Shown: in pieces, positions 1 through 8,550 of the stretch
Numbering within the stretch: the first letter of the stretch is position 1
Layout: the number at the start of each line of letters is the position of its first letter
Origin: Sporosarcina sp. FSL W8-0480
Lineage (GTDB): Bacteria > Bacillota > Bacilli > Bacillales_A > Planococcaceae
NCBI RefSeq assembly: GCF_037963765.1
Contig: NZ_CP150166.1
Location: 656,001-720,000, forward strand
DNA: 64,000 bases
Direction of reading: 5' to 3'
Position numbers and translations under genes: made by a program
Notes under the pieces: model-generated
Databases searched by the model: none
Seen by the model: only the letters and a program-made list of their open reading frames with translations
What the model was told of the DNA's origin: nothing

Positions 1-150
1 ATTTGTTACTTGAAATTATACAGGTATTTTAAAAACAAAAAACTATAAAAGCTTGTGGAATATCGCCGTTTTAGTGAGTGGTCATTCAATTCTGTATGAA
101 TTAAATACTTTATAAATTCATTAATTGTTACAAAGTTATTCCGGGATAAT

Positions 151-167
151 TGTGAAGGATATGTGAA
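151..167 (+). promoter_or_regulatory. Candidate ResD-like direct repeat upstream of the nos operon
   Basis: The hexamer TGTGAA occurs twice, at 151-156 and 162-167, exactly 11 bp (about one helical turn) apart and about 100 bp before the first nos gene. Direct TGTGAA-type repeats resemble ResD sites of Bacillus, and ResD-ResE control would suit an oxygen-limited respiratory operon. No FNR palindrome (TGTGA-N6-TCACA) was seen in 1-258. No convincing -35/-10 pair could be fixed in this AT-rich leader, so the assignment is tentative. Confidence 0.35.
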
Positions 168-258
168 ATGCCCAGAATGAATTGAAGGATTTACCGCACC
201 GTGTTAAAGTTGCATTGTAAATACATGTTATTGAAAATAGAAAGTGAGGAAGATGGAA

Positions 259-687
259 ATGAAGACGAATGGAATCATCTTTATCATTGCTTTTCTCATA
301 GCTTTTGGCGGTGGCTACTTGTTCTTCGGTCAAAGCGAAAAAGGCGGAACGGACCAGGCGAATGTACAATCCACTACATCGCAAAACACTGATAAGGCGG
401 ACGTTAAAGAGGATGTTTCCTCGGTTCCGGCAGAAGCGGAAGCTCTAATGAACAACAGCTGTTTATCATGCCATGCGGTAAGTTCAATGGGGCTTGAAGG
501 TGGAACAACTGGTCCGGATCTTTCTAATGTCTTTATGAATATAGAAGGAAAACACGGAAAAGATTTGGATGCATTTTTACAAGAACCAACGACGGCGGTT
601 ATGTCGGGTGTAATTTCAGGCGACCCATTGTCAGATGAAGAACGTACTGAAATCGTTAACTTTTTGAAGAAAGCTTCAGAACAATAA
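259..687 (+). CDS. Membrane-anchored c-type cytochrome of the nos operon
   Basis: A small mono-haem cytochrome c that probably passes electrons to NosZ on the outer face of the membrane. An uncleaved or signal-anchor hydrophobic stretch (about residues 5-22) is followed by a Ser/Thr/Asp-rich linker and a haem-binding CLSCH motif near residue 71. Methionines in the C-terminal part could be the sixth haem ligand. ATG 259 is chosen over GTG 244 and ATG 253 because the AGGA ribosome site at about 248 is correctly spaced only from 259. It is followed after 18 bp by nosZ. Comparable cytochromes precede nosZ in Gram-positive nos clusters and are sometimes called nosC. The electron-donor role is inferred from position. 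Confidence 0.85.
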   Translation: MKTNGIIFIIAFLIAFGGGYLFFGQSEKGGTDQANVQSTTSQNTDKADVKEDVSSVPAEAEALMNNSCLSCHAVSSMGLEGGTTGPDLSNVFMNIEGKHGKDLDAFLQEPTTAVMSGVISGDPLSDEERTEIVNFLKKASEQ

Positions 688-705
688 AAATTGAGGTGAA
701 CAACA

Positions 706-2589
706 TTGAACCCATTGAATAAAGCACTTACGAATCGAATCATGTCCGCTATCGTTGGAATAGCGGCCGGCCTCTTAGTTGCTTTTGTGTTTTTTGCAGA
801 CTTCAATAAGACGGATCAAAATGCGGGCGAGAACAAATCGAAAGCTGAGAAAGTGTATGTACCATACGGAGAAAAAGACGAGTACTACATGATGACCTCA
901 GGTGGACACTCGGGACAATTATTCGTTTACGGTCTACCGTCAATGCGTAAAATCAGAACGGTTCCTGTATTCACGCCAGATCCGGCGACAGGATACGGAT
1001 ATGATGAAAAGTCTAAAGAGATGTTAGGTGGCTACACATGGGGGGACTTCCACCACCCTGCTATATCAGAAACAGCGGGCGAATATGACGGGAAATTCCT
1101 CTTTGCAAATGACGTAGGGAACAATCGGGTCGCTGCTGTTGACTTGAGTACTTTCCATACTGTAGACATCATGTCATTACCGAATATGGGTGGACCTCAC
1201 GCTGGTGTTTTTGTCACTGAAAATACGGAGTACATTGCTTTGCCAACACGATTTGCACGTCCTTTAGATGGAAAGTTTGCAGATCTTGATCAATACGAAA
1301 CAGAGTATAAAGGCGTTGTCTCGATGACTACATTTGACCAGGAGAAGAAGAAATTTGAATTGGCTTACCAGATTGTCCTTCCACCTTGGTCATACGATTT
1401 ATCGGATGCAGGTAAGAAAATGTCGAGCGATTGGATTGTCATGACAACATATAACTCCGAATTCGCTACAACAAACTTGGAAATCAATGCCTCACAAAAT
1501 GACCGAGATTATATTGTTCTCTTCAACTGGAAGAAGCTTGAGGAAGAAGTGTCAGCAGGGAATTACGATGATGTGAATGGTGCCAAGATGATTGACCCAC
1601 GAAAGCATAAAGGTGCAATCTTCGCAGTACCTGTTGCAAAATCTCCGCATGGTGTCGACGTGACGCCTGACGGTACACGTTTCATCGCATCAGGTAAACT
1701 TGCGCCGATGATGACGGTGTTTTCATTCCAAAAGGCTTTTGATGCAATTGAAAAAGGTGAATTCACGGATGAGCAATTCGGAATTCCAGTACTTGCTTAT
1801 GAAGATGTAATGGAACGTGAAGTGGATCCTCCAGGTGCCTTAGGACCTCTTCATACACAATTCGATGATCGTGGAAATGCATTTAACACAATGTTCATCT
1901 CTTCTGAAGTTGTTAAATGGAATATCGAAACAGGGGAAGTCATCGACCGTGCGCCGACTTACTTCTCACCTGGTCATGCTACTGCAACTGAAGGGGATAC
2001 GGTTTCACCAGACGGTAAATGGCTCGTTGCATTGAATATGATTGCGAAAGACAATTTCCTATCCGTTGGGCCATCTCACCCTGAATCAATGGACCTTTAC
2101 GATATTTCGGGAGATAAGATGGAGCATATGATGGCTGTTCCGGTAGACCCAGAGCCGCACTATGCCCAAATCATCCACCGGGATAAGATCAATACGATCA
2201 AGATTTATCCAAAAGAGGAAGACCGAAAGAATTCAGTTTGGAAACAGGATGACACAAGAATTGAGCGTATTGGCAATGAAGTTCATGTATACGGAATTGC
2301 AATGAGATCGAAATTCATCTTCGACGCGAAATCAGAGCGTCCTGATGCCGTCACTGTAAAAGAAGGAGATCGCGTATACTTCCATTTGACAAATATCGAC
2401 CTTGACCAAGATATTACGCATGGATTCGGTATTAACGACTACGACTTGAACTTCGAAGTTCAGCCGGGTCAAACAAGTACATTGGAATTCGTGGCTGATA
2501 AACCAGGCGTCTATCCGATCTACTGTACTAACTTCTGTTCAGCGCTCCATCAGGAAATGAGCGGATATTTATTGGTTGAACCAAAATAA
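706..2589 (+). CDS. nosZ: Nitrous oxide reductase NosZ (clade II type)
   Basis: Reduces N2O to N2, the last step of denitrification, outside the membrane. The 627-residue protein starts at TTG 706, preceded by GAGGTGA. The N-terminus is a hydrophobic segment (about 12-31) with no twin arginine, so export is probably Sec-type with possible membrane anchoring. This is the clade II pattern, not the Tat-exported clade I form. A beta-propeller follows. The seven expected CuZ histidines can be placed at H116, H117, H165, H315, H383, H424 and H485. The C-terminal cupredoxin domain carries the CuA set H572, C607, C611, H615 and M618 (C-TNF-C-SAL-H-QE-M). All metal ligands look intact, so the enzyme should be functional. 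Confidence 0.97.
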   Translation: MNPLNKALTNRIMSAIVGIAAGLLVAFVFFADFNKTDQNAGENKSKAEKVYVPYGEKDEYYMMTSGGHSGQLFVYGLPSMRKIRTVPVFTPDPATGYGYDEKSKEMLGGYTWGDFHHPAISETAGEYDGKFLFANDVGNNRVAAVDLSTFHTVDIMSLPNMGGPHAGVFVTENTEYIALPTRFARPLDGKFADLDQYETEYKGVVSMTTFDQEKKKFELAYQIVLPPWSYDLSDAGKKMSSDWIVMTTYNSEFATTNLEINASQNDRDYIVLFNWKKLEEEVSAGNYDDVNGAKMIDPRKHKGAIFAVPVAKSPHGVDVTPDGTRFIASGKLAPMMTVFSFQKAFDAIEKGEFTDEQFGIPVLAYEDVMEREVDPPGALGPLHTQFDDRGNAFNTMFISSEVVKWNIETGEVIDRAPTYFSPGHATATEGDTVSPDGKWLVALNMIAKDNFLSVGPSHPESMDLYDISGDKMEHMMAVPVDPEPHYAQIIHRDKINTIKIYPKEEDRKNSVWKQDDTRIERIGNEVHVYGIAMRSKFIFDAKSERPDAVTVKEGDRVYFHLTNIDLDQDITHGFGINDYDLNFEVQPGQTSTLEFVADKPGVYPIYCTNFCSALHQEMSGYLLVEPK

Positions 2590-2656
2590 GAGCGGTACAG
2601 AAGGAGGTGGGAGCTTATGCCTCTCACCTCTATCCGCTATTTGGAGGTGCACCCCT

Positions 2657-3223
2657 ATGAAAGGGAGACTTTCCGTAGCAGCTATGATCAGTCTTATAAT
2701 AGCTGCAATACTTACTGCATTAACATTATTCGTGCCTTGGTGGGGGATGAAATTCTACGCCCCACAATATCCAGAGGGTCTTGATATCATCGTATATCCG
2801 ACAACTTTGGCAGGGAATATCGATATTGTGAATGGGCTGAATCATTACATCGGAATGGCTGAATTTAGCAATGAATCTTTTCCGGAATTGAAATTCATGC
2901 CTTATATCGTTATTGGTTTTGCGATCTTGATTCTATTAGTCGCGATTATGCGTAGGAAATCATTCTTATATGGCCTTATCGTACTGTTCGTGGTGGGAGG
3001 AATTGTCGGGATTTTGGATATGTATAGATGGCTAAAGGAGTTCGGAACTAATTTGGATCCAATGGCACCGATCGAATTGGAGCCTTTCATACCGCCAATC
3101 ATCGGGGAGAACGTAATTGCCAACTTCGTAACGCATAGCTATTTCACTTATGGCGGCTATATGCTTTTCGTCGTTTTCCTTTTAGTTCTTTATCCGCTAT
3201 GGAAGGATAGGAAAAAGATATGA
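2657..3223 (+). CDS. nosB: NosB-type integral membrane protein
   Basis: A 188-residue protein with about four or five hydrophobic segments (roughly residues 6-30, 78-97, 102-122 and 155-180) and a long outside loop after the first one. ATG 2657 is chosen because GGAGGTG lies 7-13 bases upstream; the longer frame from 2576 would lack a ribosome site and overlap nosZ. A membrane protein directly after nosZ is characteristic of clade II clusters, where it is called nosB. It may help electron delivery or NosZ assembly, but its biochemical role is not established. The stop overlaps the nosD start. Confidence 0.65.
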   Translation: MKGRLSVAAMISLIIAAILTALTLFVPWWGMKFYAPQYPEGLDIIVYPTTLAGNIDIVNGLNHYIGMAEFSNESFPELKFMPYIVIGFAILILLVAIMRRKSFLYGLIVLFVVGGIVGILDMYRWLKEFGTNLDPMAPIELEPFIPPIIGENVIANFVTHSYFTYGGYMLFVVFLLVLYPLWKDRKKI

Positions 3224-4524
3224 AAAGACTCGGATTGCTTGTCCTCATCTGTTTTTGGTCACTTATAGGTCATGCGGAAGCACAAGAGATAATTCCGTTG
3301 CAGCCGTTGATCGACCAGACGAAGGCGAATGGAGAACTTATACTTGACGCGGCTATATATGAAGGAAATGTTGTCATTTCGAAGCCGATAACGATAAAAG
3401 GAAAAAAAGGGACGGTTATCAAAGGAGATAAGACGGGTAATGTCATCGAAATCCGAAGTGACTCTGTTGTATTGGATACATTTTCAGTGGAAGGAAGCGG
3501 AATGGACAGAAGTTCGCATGAAGAATATTCGGCAATCCGTGTCATAGCGAACGGCGCAATCATGAGAAACTTGAACATCTCAGACAGCTTTCATGGCATC
3601 TATTTGAATAAAACGTCCGATACAACGATTTCCAATGTCGACATTGTCGGAAAAGGAACTGGCGAAATCGCCAATCAGGGCAATGGCATCCATATTGCCC
3701 GGTCAAGCAATAATCATATCGACCATAGTCGTATTAAACAAACTCGTGACGGTATCTATGTTGAATATTCGAACGGCAATGTCATCACTGACAATACAAT
3801 TACAGATACCCGCTACGGATTGCATTATATGTACTCCAACAACAATGAATTCAAGAGGAACAGTTTCATCAAAAACGTTGGCGGGGCTGCAATCATGCAA
3901 TCGGATCACATCTTGCTTGAGGAGAATAAATTCTCATTCAACCAAGGATCACGTTCATTCGGTCTGATTGTCCAGACAAGTCGGGATATCCATGTGTTGA
4001 ACAACGAATTCCACTTGAATCAGCGTGGCCTATATCTCGAGCAATCTACAAGCAATGTAATTGAAGGAAATGAATTTTTTCAAAATCAAATTGGAATTGA
4101 GCTTTGGACCTCTTCAACAGCCCATGTATTTGTGAAAAATGAATTCAGGAAAAACCGGATTCATGCACTGACGGTCGGTGGAGAGTCGAATAATGATTGG
4201 TTCAGGAATGGGGAAGGGAACTTTTGGAATATGCCGATGTTCGACTTTGATAAAAACGGTGTCGGTGACGAGCCGTTTGAATATACATCTTCACTTGGTG
4301 AGTTGGTCGAGTCGAATGAACTTGCATATCTATTCCTTTCAAGCCCTGCGATTACAATCTTTGAAAAAGCAAATGAATTATTAACGTCCTATAAAGTGAT
4401 GGCATACGACAAATATCCATTAATGAGCGATCGGAATGATAAAGGATTCACTTGGATAGTCGTTGCTGCTCTGCTTTTAGCTATCGGATTGGTTCTTTAT
4501 AAGAAAAAGGCGGTGAGGAAATGA
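3220..4524 (+). CDS. nosD: NosD, copper-site assembly protein
   Basis: An exported right-handed beta-helix protein (CASH/PbH1 type repeats) needed to build the CuZ centre of NosZ, working with the NosFY transporter. The sequence shows a signal peptide (about 1-21), then many Asn-rich repeats of the kind (I/V)xxNxIxxxxxGI from about 60 to 320. A C-terminal hydrophobic helix followed by Lys/Arg (about 412-434) would anchor it to the outer face. The start ATG overlaps the nosB stop and the end overlaps the nosY start, indicating translational coupling. Its 434 residues match the family. Confidence 0.93.
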   Translation: MKRLGLLVLICFWSLIGHAEAQEIIPLQPLIDQTKANGELILDAAIYEGNVVISKPITIKGKKGTVIKGDKTGNVIEIRSDSVVLDTFSVEGSGMDRSSHEEYSAIRVIANGAIMRNLNISDSFHGIYLNKTSDTTISNVDIVGKGTGEIANQGNGIHIARSSNNHIDHSRIKQTRDGIYVEYSNGNVITDNTITDTRYGLHYMYSNNNEFKRNSFIKNVGGAAIMQSDHILLEENKFSFNQGSRSFGLIVQTSRDIHVLNNEFHLNQRGLYLEQSTSNVIEGNEFFQNQIGIELWTSSTAHVFVKNEFRKNRIHALTVGGESNNDWFRNGEGNFWNMPMFDFDKNGVGDEPFEYTSSLGELVESNELAYLFLSSPAITIFEKANELLTSYKVMAYDKYPLMSDRNDKGFTWIVVAALLLAIGLVLYKKKAVRK

Positions 4525-5321
4525 TGTACGTATGGAAAGAGTTTCTTGAACAAACAAGAGGGAAGGGAATGTGGTTAGACATTGGTGTGCTGCTCCTCGC
4601 AACGATATTCCTCATTGCAGAGGCTCGTTCTTTCCCTGCAGACCTTGGATTTGAAGCGATGTTATTATCAGTCTTTGACATGAATATGTATATTTTGCCC
4701 CTTTTCGTCATGTTCCTTGCCTCTTTTTCGGTTTTTCAAGAGAAGGAATTAAAGACATCGATGATCCTGCTGACAAAAAGGGAGTCCACTTTCACTTTTC
4801 TGCTGAAAAAATCACTATCCATCCAATTGGTGCTTACAGCAGTTTTCATCGGTGCCTATTTCGTTCTTGCGCTTTTCATGAAAGCATTCTTGGCGTTTCA
4901 CTTGGCAAGTTTCCTACATTTCTTATTGGTCATTACCGTGTTCTTGCTCATCTTCAACCAGCTTGGAATCTTCCTTGGTGTAGTGTGCAATACGAAAATG
5001 CAATTGGTCGGGGCGAATATTCTTACATGGTTTTTCGTAGTCTTCCTATTCGACTTGATGTTCCTGTACTTCTTGCCTGCAGTTACGTTCGATAACTTAC
5101 GGTTCTTTTCATGGGTTTACTTCTTGGATCCAATTCATACGATGAGGTTTTACCTCGAAACGAATCTTGGTCTCTTCTCTTTAACTCATATGTCAAGGAT
5201 GATGGAGAAATTTGTTTTCATGGATATGCGAGTCTTCTTGGCAATCAATGCGGTGCTATGGCCGGGACTGCTTTTCGGGCTTTCAAACCTCTTCCGGAAC
5301 GGAGGGACAATTGATGATTAA
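4521..5321 (+). CDS. nosY: NosY, ABC transporter permease
   Basis: Membrane half of the NosFY ABC exporter that, with NosD, supplies a sulfur-containing species for CuZ assembly. The 266 residues contain about six hydrophobic segments (first at about 18-34, last at about 233-254) and no ATPase motifs. It starts at ATG 4521 (or the adjacent ATG 4524) behind GGTGAGGA. It overlaps nosD by 4 bp and nosF by 8 bp, as expected for two subunits made in equal amounts. Confidence 0.9.
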   Translation: MMYVWKEFLEQTRGKGMWLDIGVLLLATIFLIAEARSFPADLGFEAMLLSVFDMNMYILPLFVMFLASFSVFQEKELKTSMILLTKRESTFTFLLKKSLSIQLVLTAVFIGAYFVLALFMKAFLAFHLASFLHFLLVITVFLLIFNQLGIFLGVVCNTKMQLVGANILTWFFVVFLFDLMFLYFLPAVTFDNLRFFSWVYFLDPIHTMRFYLETNLGLFSLTHMSRMMEKFVFMDMRVFLAINAVLWPGLLFGLSNLFRNGGTIDD

Positions 5322-5982
5322 CTTACAAAATGTAACATACGCCTATCAGAAGAAGAAAGTGCTTGATGATATCAATCTGCATATCGAGATAAATGAAAGA
5401 TGTGCATTGGTCGGGCGAAACGGTGCAGGTAAATCTACGATGATCAAAACAATGTTAGGCTTGCAGCCAATGCAAAAAGGGACCATTTCTCTTGGCGGTA
5501 TCTCGAATAAAAAACAAGGTTGGAAAAAGATTGTTTCGTATTTACCGGAAAAATTCCATTTGTATCCACATTTGACAGGTGAAGAAAATATTCGTTTTTT
5601 CGCTTCACTTGATGCTAAAAAAATTGATGAAGAGCGCATTATTGAAATGTTGAAGATGGTGTCTTTATATGAATCCCGCGGGGAGCAGATCACGGGGTAT
5701 TCGAAAGGCATGCTGCAACGATTGGGCCTTGCGGTAATCCTTTACTATGATTCAGATATCATCATCTTGGATGAGCCGACGAGCGGCCTTGACCCAATGG
5801 GACGTAAGGAAATTCTGCAAATCATAAAGTCATTGGAGAATAAAACGATTCTGATGGCTTCCCATCATTTATCCGAAATTGAAAAGGTTTGTACGCATGT
5901 CGCTTATTTGGAGAATGGTAAGGTGACAAAATATACTATCGAGGAATTTATCCGAGTTCAGATGAAGGAGGAATACGCATGA
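5314..5982 (+). CDS. nosF: NosF, ABC transporter ATPase
   Basis: Cytoplasmic ATPase partner of NosY. Walker A is GRNGAGKST (about residue 36), the ABC signature is degenerate (YSKGMLQRLGL), Walker B is IIILDEPTSGLDP and the switch histidine lies in MASHHLSE. ATG 5314 is chosen because GGAGGGA lies directly upstream. A longer in-frame start at 5212 would sit inside nosY and has no ribosome site. Its length of 222 residues is short but complete for an ABC ATPase domain. Confidence 0.92.
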   Translation: MINLQNVTYAYQKKKVLDDINLHIEINERCALVGRNGAGKSTMIKTMLGLQPMQKGTISLGGISNKKQGWKKIVSYLPEKFHLYPHLTGEENIRFFASLDAKKIDEERIIEMLKMVSLYESRGEQITGYSKGMLQRLGLAVILYYDSDIIILDEPTSGLDPMGRKEILQIIKSLENKTILMASHHLSEIEKVCTHVAYLENGKVTKYTIEEFIRVQMKEEYA

Positions 5983-6338
5983 AAAGGTTGAGTGCCGCAT
6001 TATTGGCTATTCTGTTGTTGCTTGCAGGATGCGGCGGGTCGAAAATCGATATTGCATTAGATACTGCGCCCGATTCGGTAAAGGGAACCACCTCAGATAT
6101 GATTGTGAAGGTGACTAAAGGCGATGAGCCAATTGACGATGCAAAAGTTTCCGGCTCACTTGAAATGGCAAAGATGGATCATGGCAGCATTGACGTCGAA
6201 TTTGAGTCAATCGGTAATGGCTTATATCGCGGGCAAGTGGAGTTGCCGATGGGCGGCGATTGGATTGCTGACGTTGAAGTCGACGCTGCCGGTGAAACCG
6301 CGACTACCATTTTGACATTCGAAGTTAAAGAGAGATGA
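5979..6338 (+). CDS. Small lipoprotein, YtkA/FixH-like
   Basis: A 119-residue lipoprotein: signal peptide with lipobox LLAGC (Cys about 18), then one all-beta domain with alternating hydrophobic strands. It contains an M-D-H-G segment (about 65-68) like those of YtkA/FixH-type proteins, which are linked to copper or cytochrome oxidase maturation. ATGA overlap with nosF places it in the same operon. It lacks the cysteine pattern of NosL. A role in copper delivery to NosZ is inferred from position and fold resemblance only. Confidence 0.65.
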   Translation: MKRLSAALLAILLLLAGCGGSKIDIALDTAPDSVKGTTSDMIVKVTKGDEPIDDAKVSGSLEMAKMDHGSIDVEFESIGNGLYRGQVELPMGGDWIADVEVDAAGETATTILTFEVKER

Positions 6339-6988
6339 AATCGATGAAAAACAAATGGTGGATTTTCATAATTCTTGTAGTGGCGCTTACAATGAGTGCT
6401 TGTGGTAAGCAGGAAGTCGAGACAAAGACGCAAGGTACTCCAGTGGATAATACTCCTGTGGAAAATGCGGAGAAGGAGGCAATCGTTAAGATTGACGGAA
6501 CCCTCTTCGACAAAAGTGATTTGGAATTCTACACACTGATGCAAGTTATTAACATTGAGCTCGCTCGTAATGAAAACAATAATGATTATGTAAATGAACG
6601 ACTTAAACAGTTCGAAAATAGTAATGTCCAATTACAGACGTTAATCGAAATTCACGCAATGTCACTTTTAGCAAAAGAGAAAAATTACTTCATCCCACCT
6701 GAAAAGCTTGAAAAGAAAGTGGCTGAGTTCATGTCATCGGTTGATGGAAATGAAAAAATCGAAAACATGCTATCGGATTTTGGAGAGGCAGAAGTGAACA
6801 GTCGAATCCGCAGCTATTTCGAGAAGGTGATGCTTCAAAACCGGGTTGTTGCAGATCTTGAAAAACAAGTTCAAGAAAGTCTGCCTAATGCTTCTGACCA
6901 GGAAATAGCTTATGAAGTGACCAAGCAGTACGAGGAATTGTATATGGATCAGATCGGCGATTTGGAACTCAAGATTTATATGAAATGA
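6335..6988 (+). CDS. Lipoprotein with SurA-N-like helical domain
   Basis: Last gene of the nos operon, overlapping the previous one by 4 bp. The 217-residue product has a signal peptide with lipobox MSAC (Cys about 23), an acidic linker, then a helical region beginning IVKIDGTLFDKSDLEFY. That start resembles the N-terminal chaperone domain of SurA/PrsA-like proteins. No rotamase (PPIase) domain follows, so it is probably a chaperone-like folding factor at the membrane surface. I do not know a characterised nos gene of this type. ATG 6344 is an alternative start. Confidence 0.6.
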   Translation: MKSMKNKWWIFIILVVALTMSACGKQEVETKTQGTPVDNTPVENAEKEAIVKIDGTLFDKSDLEFYTLMQVINIELARNENNNDYVNERLKQFENSNVQLQTLIEIHAMSLLAKEKNYFIPPEKLEKKVAEFMSSVDGNEKIENMLSDFGEAEVNSRIRSYFEKVMLQNRVVADLEKQVQESLPNASDQEIAYEVTKQYEELYMDQIGDLELKIYMK

Positions 6989-7016
6989 GAAGGGGACATT
7001 GATAATTCTTGTCCTT
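6989..7016 (+). terminator. Weak terminator-like hairpin after the nos operon
   Basis: GGGGACA at 6993-6999 can pair (with G-T wobbles) with TGTCCTT ending at about 7017, followed by TAAGCTCTTTT. The stem is short and the T-run imperfect, so this is only a possible end of the nos transcript. The rest of 7017-7241 holds the inverted repeat listed next and a possible promoter for the following gene. Confidence 0.35.
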
Positions 7017-7037
7017 TAAGCTCTTTTCAAAACCGCA

Positions 7038-7093
7038 CTTACTTATGATACGGTTCACCGCGGTATATCTAAATGAGGTTTTTCATAAGTAAG
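7038..7093. repeat. Inverted repeat, 11-bp perfect arms
   Basis: CTTACTTATGA at 7038-7048 is the exact reverse complement of TCATAAGTAAG at 7083-7093, with 34 bp between. The spacer contains a smaller imperfect hairpin around 7047-7065. No T-run follows, so it is not a standard terminator. It could be a large hairpin in the nos 3' region or a protein-binding site near the next gene. Function unknown. Confidence 0.6.
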
Positions 7094-7241
7094 ATATAAA
7101 TGTTTTTATGTAATTAGATAGTACCTGTTGCACCCCTGAATATTTACCGATAATGAAGTCCACTTGTATGTTGTGAGTGAGACCATTGGTTGATATATTT
7201 TAAATAGAAATATAATTTTTAAGGGGAAAGCAGGGGAATGA

Positions 7242-8252
7242 ATGTTCATTGGATTAGTAGTATTGGCAGGTTTACTTTTGTTAGGATTAGTATACGAACA
7301 AGTTTCAAGGCGCAGAGATGCAAGAAGACTCCATGCCGGTGAAATGATTGATGTTGGCGGCCATCGTCTTCATCTAACGGATACTGGTCAAGGTAGTCCC
7401 ACGGTCGTCCTTATTCATGGCGCGGGTGATAGCTCTTATTCATGGATCCATATTCGTAAAGAATTATCTAAGTTTACTAGAGTTATTACTTATGATCGTG
7501 CGGGTATGGGCTCAAGTGATCCCGGTCCCGTGTCAACTCCCGAACATAACATCAAAGAACTTAAGAACCTGATAGATAAGATTGATGCCCCTGGACCATA
7601 TGTGCTTGTGGGTCATTCTCTGGGAGGACTGATTGCCCGACTCTATGCATTAAACCATCCTAATCAGGTAGCTGGCTTAGTGTTTTTGGATTCGACGCAT
7701 GAGTTTCTAAAGGATGATGTCAAGTTCAAGCAGGGCTTTGCCATTATCGGCTTTATGCTGAAGATACTAAGACTACTGTCTCCATTCGGTATTCCTCGAT
7801 TCCTTGGTAATATTTTAGGCATTATTCCGATGTATGGTAATGAACTTTCATATTATAAACAACAGCTAAGTGCTGAAGAATATATGCAATGGAAAGGGGT
7901 GGTTTACAGTATCTTTGCCGGAGGGGTAGCTGGAGCGGAATTCAAAGGTGCATGGGCACACCTTGATATAGCGGCGAATCAATTAAATAACTGTATGGAA
8001 AAACCACAGTTTGGTGACCTTCCGATTGCTGTTGTAAACAACCCAGGATTTGGTGTCGAATGGACCGAGATGCAAAGAGAACTGGCCTCCCGGTCAACCA
8101 ACCATATCCATAAGATTAGTGATCGTAAGGGACACAGTCTGCAAATGCCCCGTCCCGAATATGTTATTGAAGCAATCCATCACGTAGTAGAACAAGTACG
8201 GAAACGTAACGGCCGTACTCTATCCGAGTCAAATCAGGAACAAAAAATTTAA
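7242..8252 (+). CDS. Alpha/beta hydrolase with N-terminal membrane anchor
   Basis: A 336-residue alpha/beta-hydrolase fold enzyme. Residues 1-18 form a hydrophobic helix followed by Arg/Lys (YEQVSRRRDARR), suggesting a membrane anchor with the body in the cytoplasm. The oxyanion-hole motif is LIHGAGDS (about 57-64), the nucleophile elbow is GHSLGG with Ser126, and a late DRKGHSLQMP provides the catalytic His. Substrate is unknown: it could be an esterase, haloperoxidase-like or lactone hydrolase. ATG 7242 follows AGGGGAA. A possible sigma-A -10 box TATAAT lies at 7211-7216 with a poorly spaced -35 (TTGATA, 7190). It appears to be a single-gene unit. Confidence 0.8.
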   Translation: MFIGLVVLAGLLLLGLVYEQVSRRRDARRLHAGEMIDVGGHRLHLTDTGQGSPTVVLIHGAGDSSYSWIHIRKELSKFTRVITYDRAGMGSSDPGPVSTPEHNIKELKNLIDKIDAPGPYVLVGHSLGGLIARLYALNHPNQVAGLVFLDSTHEFLKDDVKFKQGFAIIGFMLKILRLLSPFGIPRFLGNILGIIPMYGNELSYYKQQLSAEEYMQWKGVVYSIFAGGVAGAEFKGAWAHLDIAANQLNNCMEKPQFGDLPIAVVNNPGFGVEWTEMQRELASRSTNHIHKISDRKGHSLQMPRPEYVIEAIHHVVEQVRKRNGRTLSESNQEQKI

Positions 8253-8373
8253 TTCATTTAACTTATGTCCATAATATCCTTGCCTTAGTTCTTCAGCTAT
8301 ATTTATAAGGAATTGATACCGTTCTTTAAAGAAAAAGGTAATTCAATAAAAGGCTGAAATACACTTATATAAA

Positions 8374-8439
8374 TGAGGTGCACCCCAAAAGTTGGAGTCG
8401 AAAATCTAACTTTTGGGGTGTTTTATTATGGTTAAATAT
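8374..8439 (+). mobile_element. Degraded left end of an IS3/IS150-type insertion sequence
   Basis: The stretch TGAGGTGCACCCCAAAAGTT resembles the terminal inverted repeat of IS150-group elements. It is followed by the usual end-proximal hairpin: CACCCCAAAAGTT (8381-8393) pairs perfectly with AACTTTTGGGGTG (8408-8420). Then comes ATG GTT AAA TAT (8428-8439), the typical Met-Val-Lys-Tyr start of the OrfA transposase. After codon 4 the reading frame no longer resembles a transposase, so only about 66 bp of the element remain. The hairpin plus TTTTATT may now end transcription of the hydrolase gene. Confidence 0.6.
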
Positions 8440-8550
8440 GCTGGTGATTTAAATGCTTCTTCGCTTGAAATCATATCCATTTTATCACCCTCCTTTATTC
8501 CTAAAGGCCCGATTGATGAACAGACATTTTATGTAGCATACGCACCGTTG

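Noticed and set aside
1..258. FNR or NsrR palindrome controlling nos
   Set aside because: No TGTGA-N6-TCACA or long AT palindrome of the NsrR type was found; only the TGTGAA direct repeat is reported.
5979..6338. NosL
   Set aside because: It is a lipoprotein at the expected place, but the cysteine and methionine pattern of NosL is lacking and the fold looks YtkA/FixH-like.
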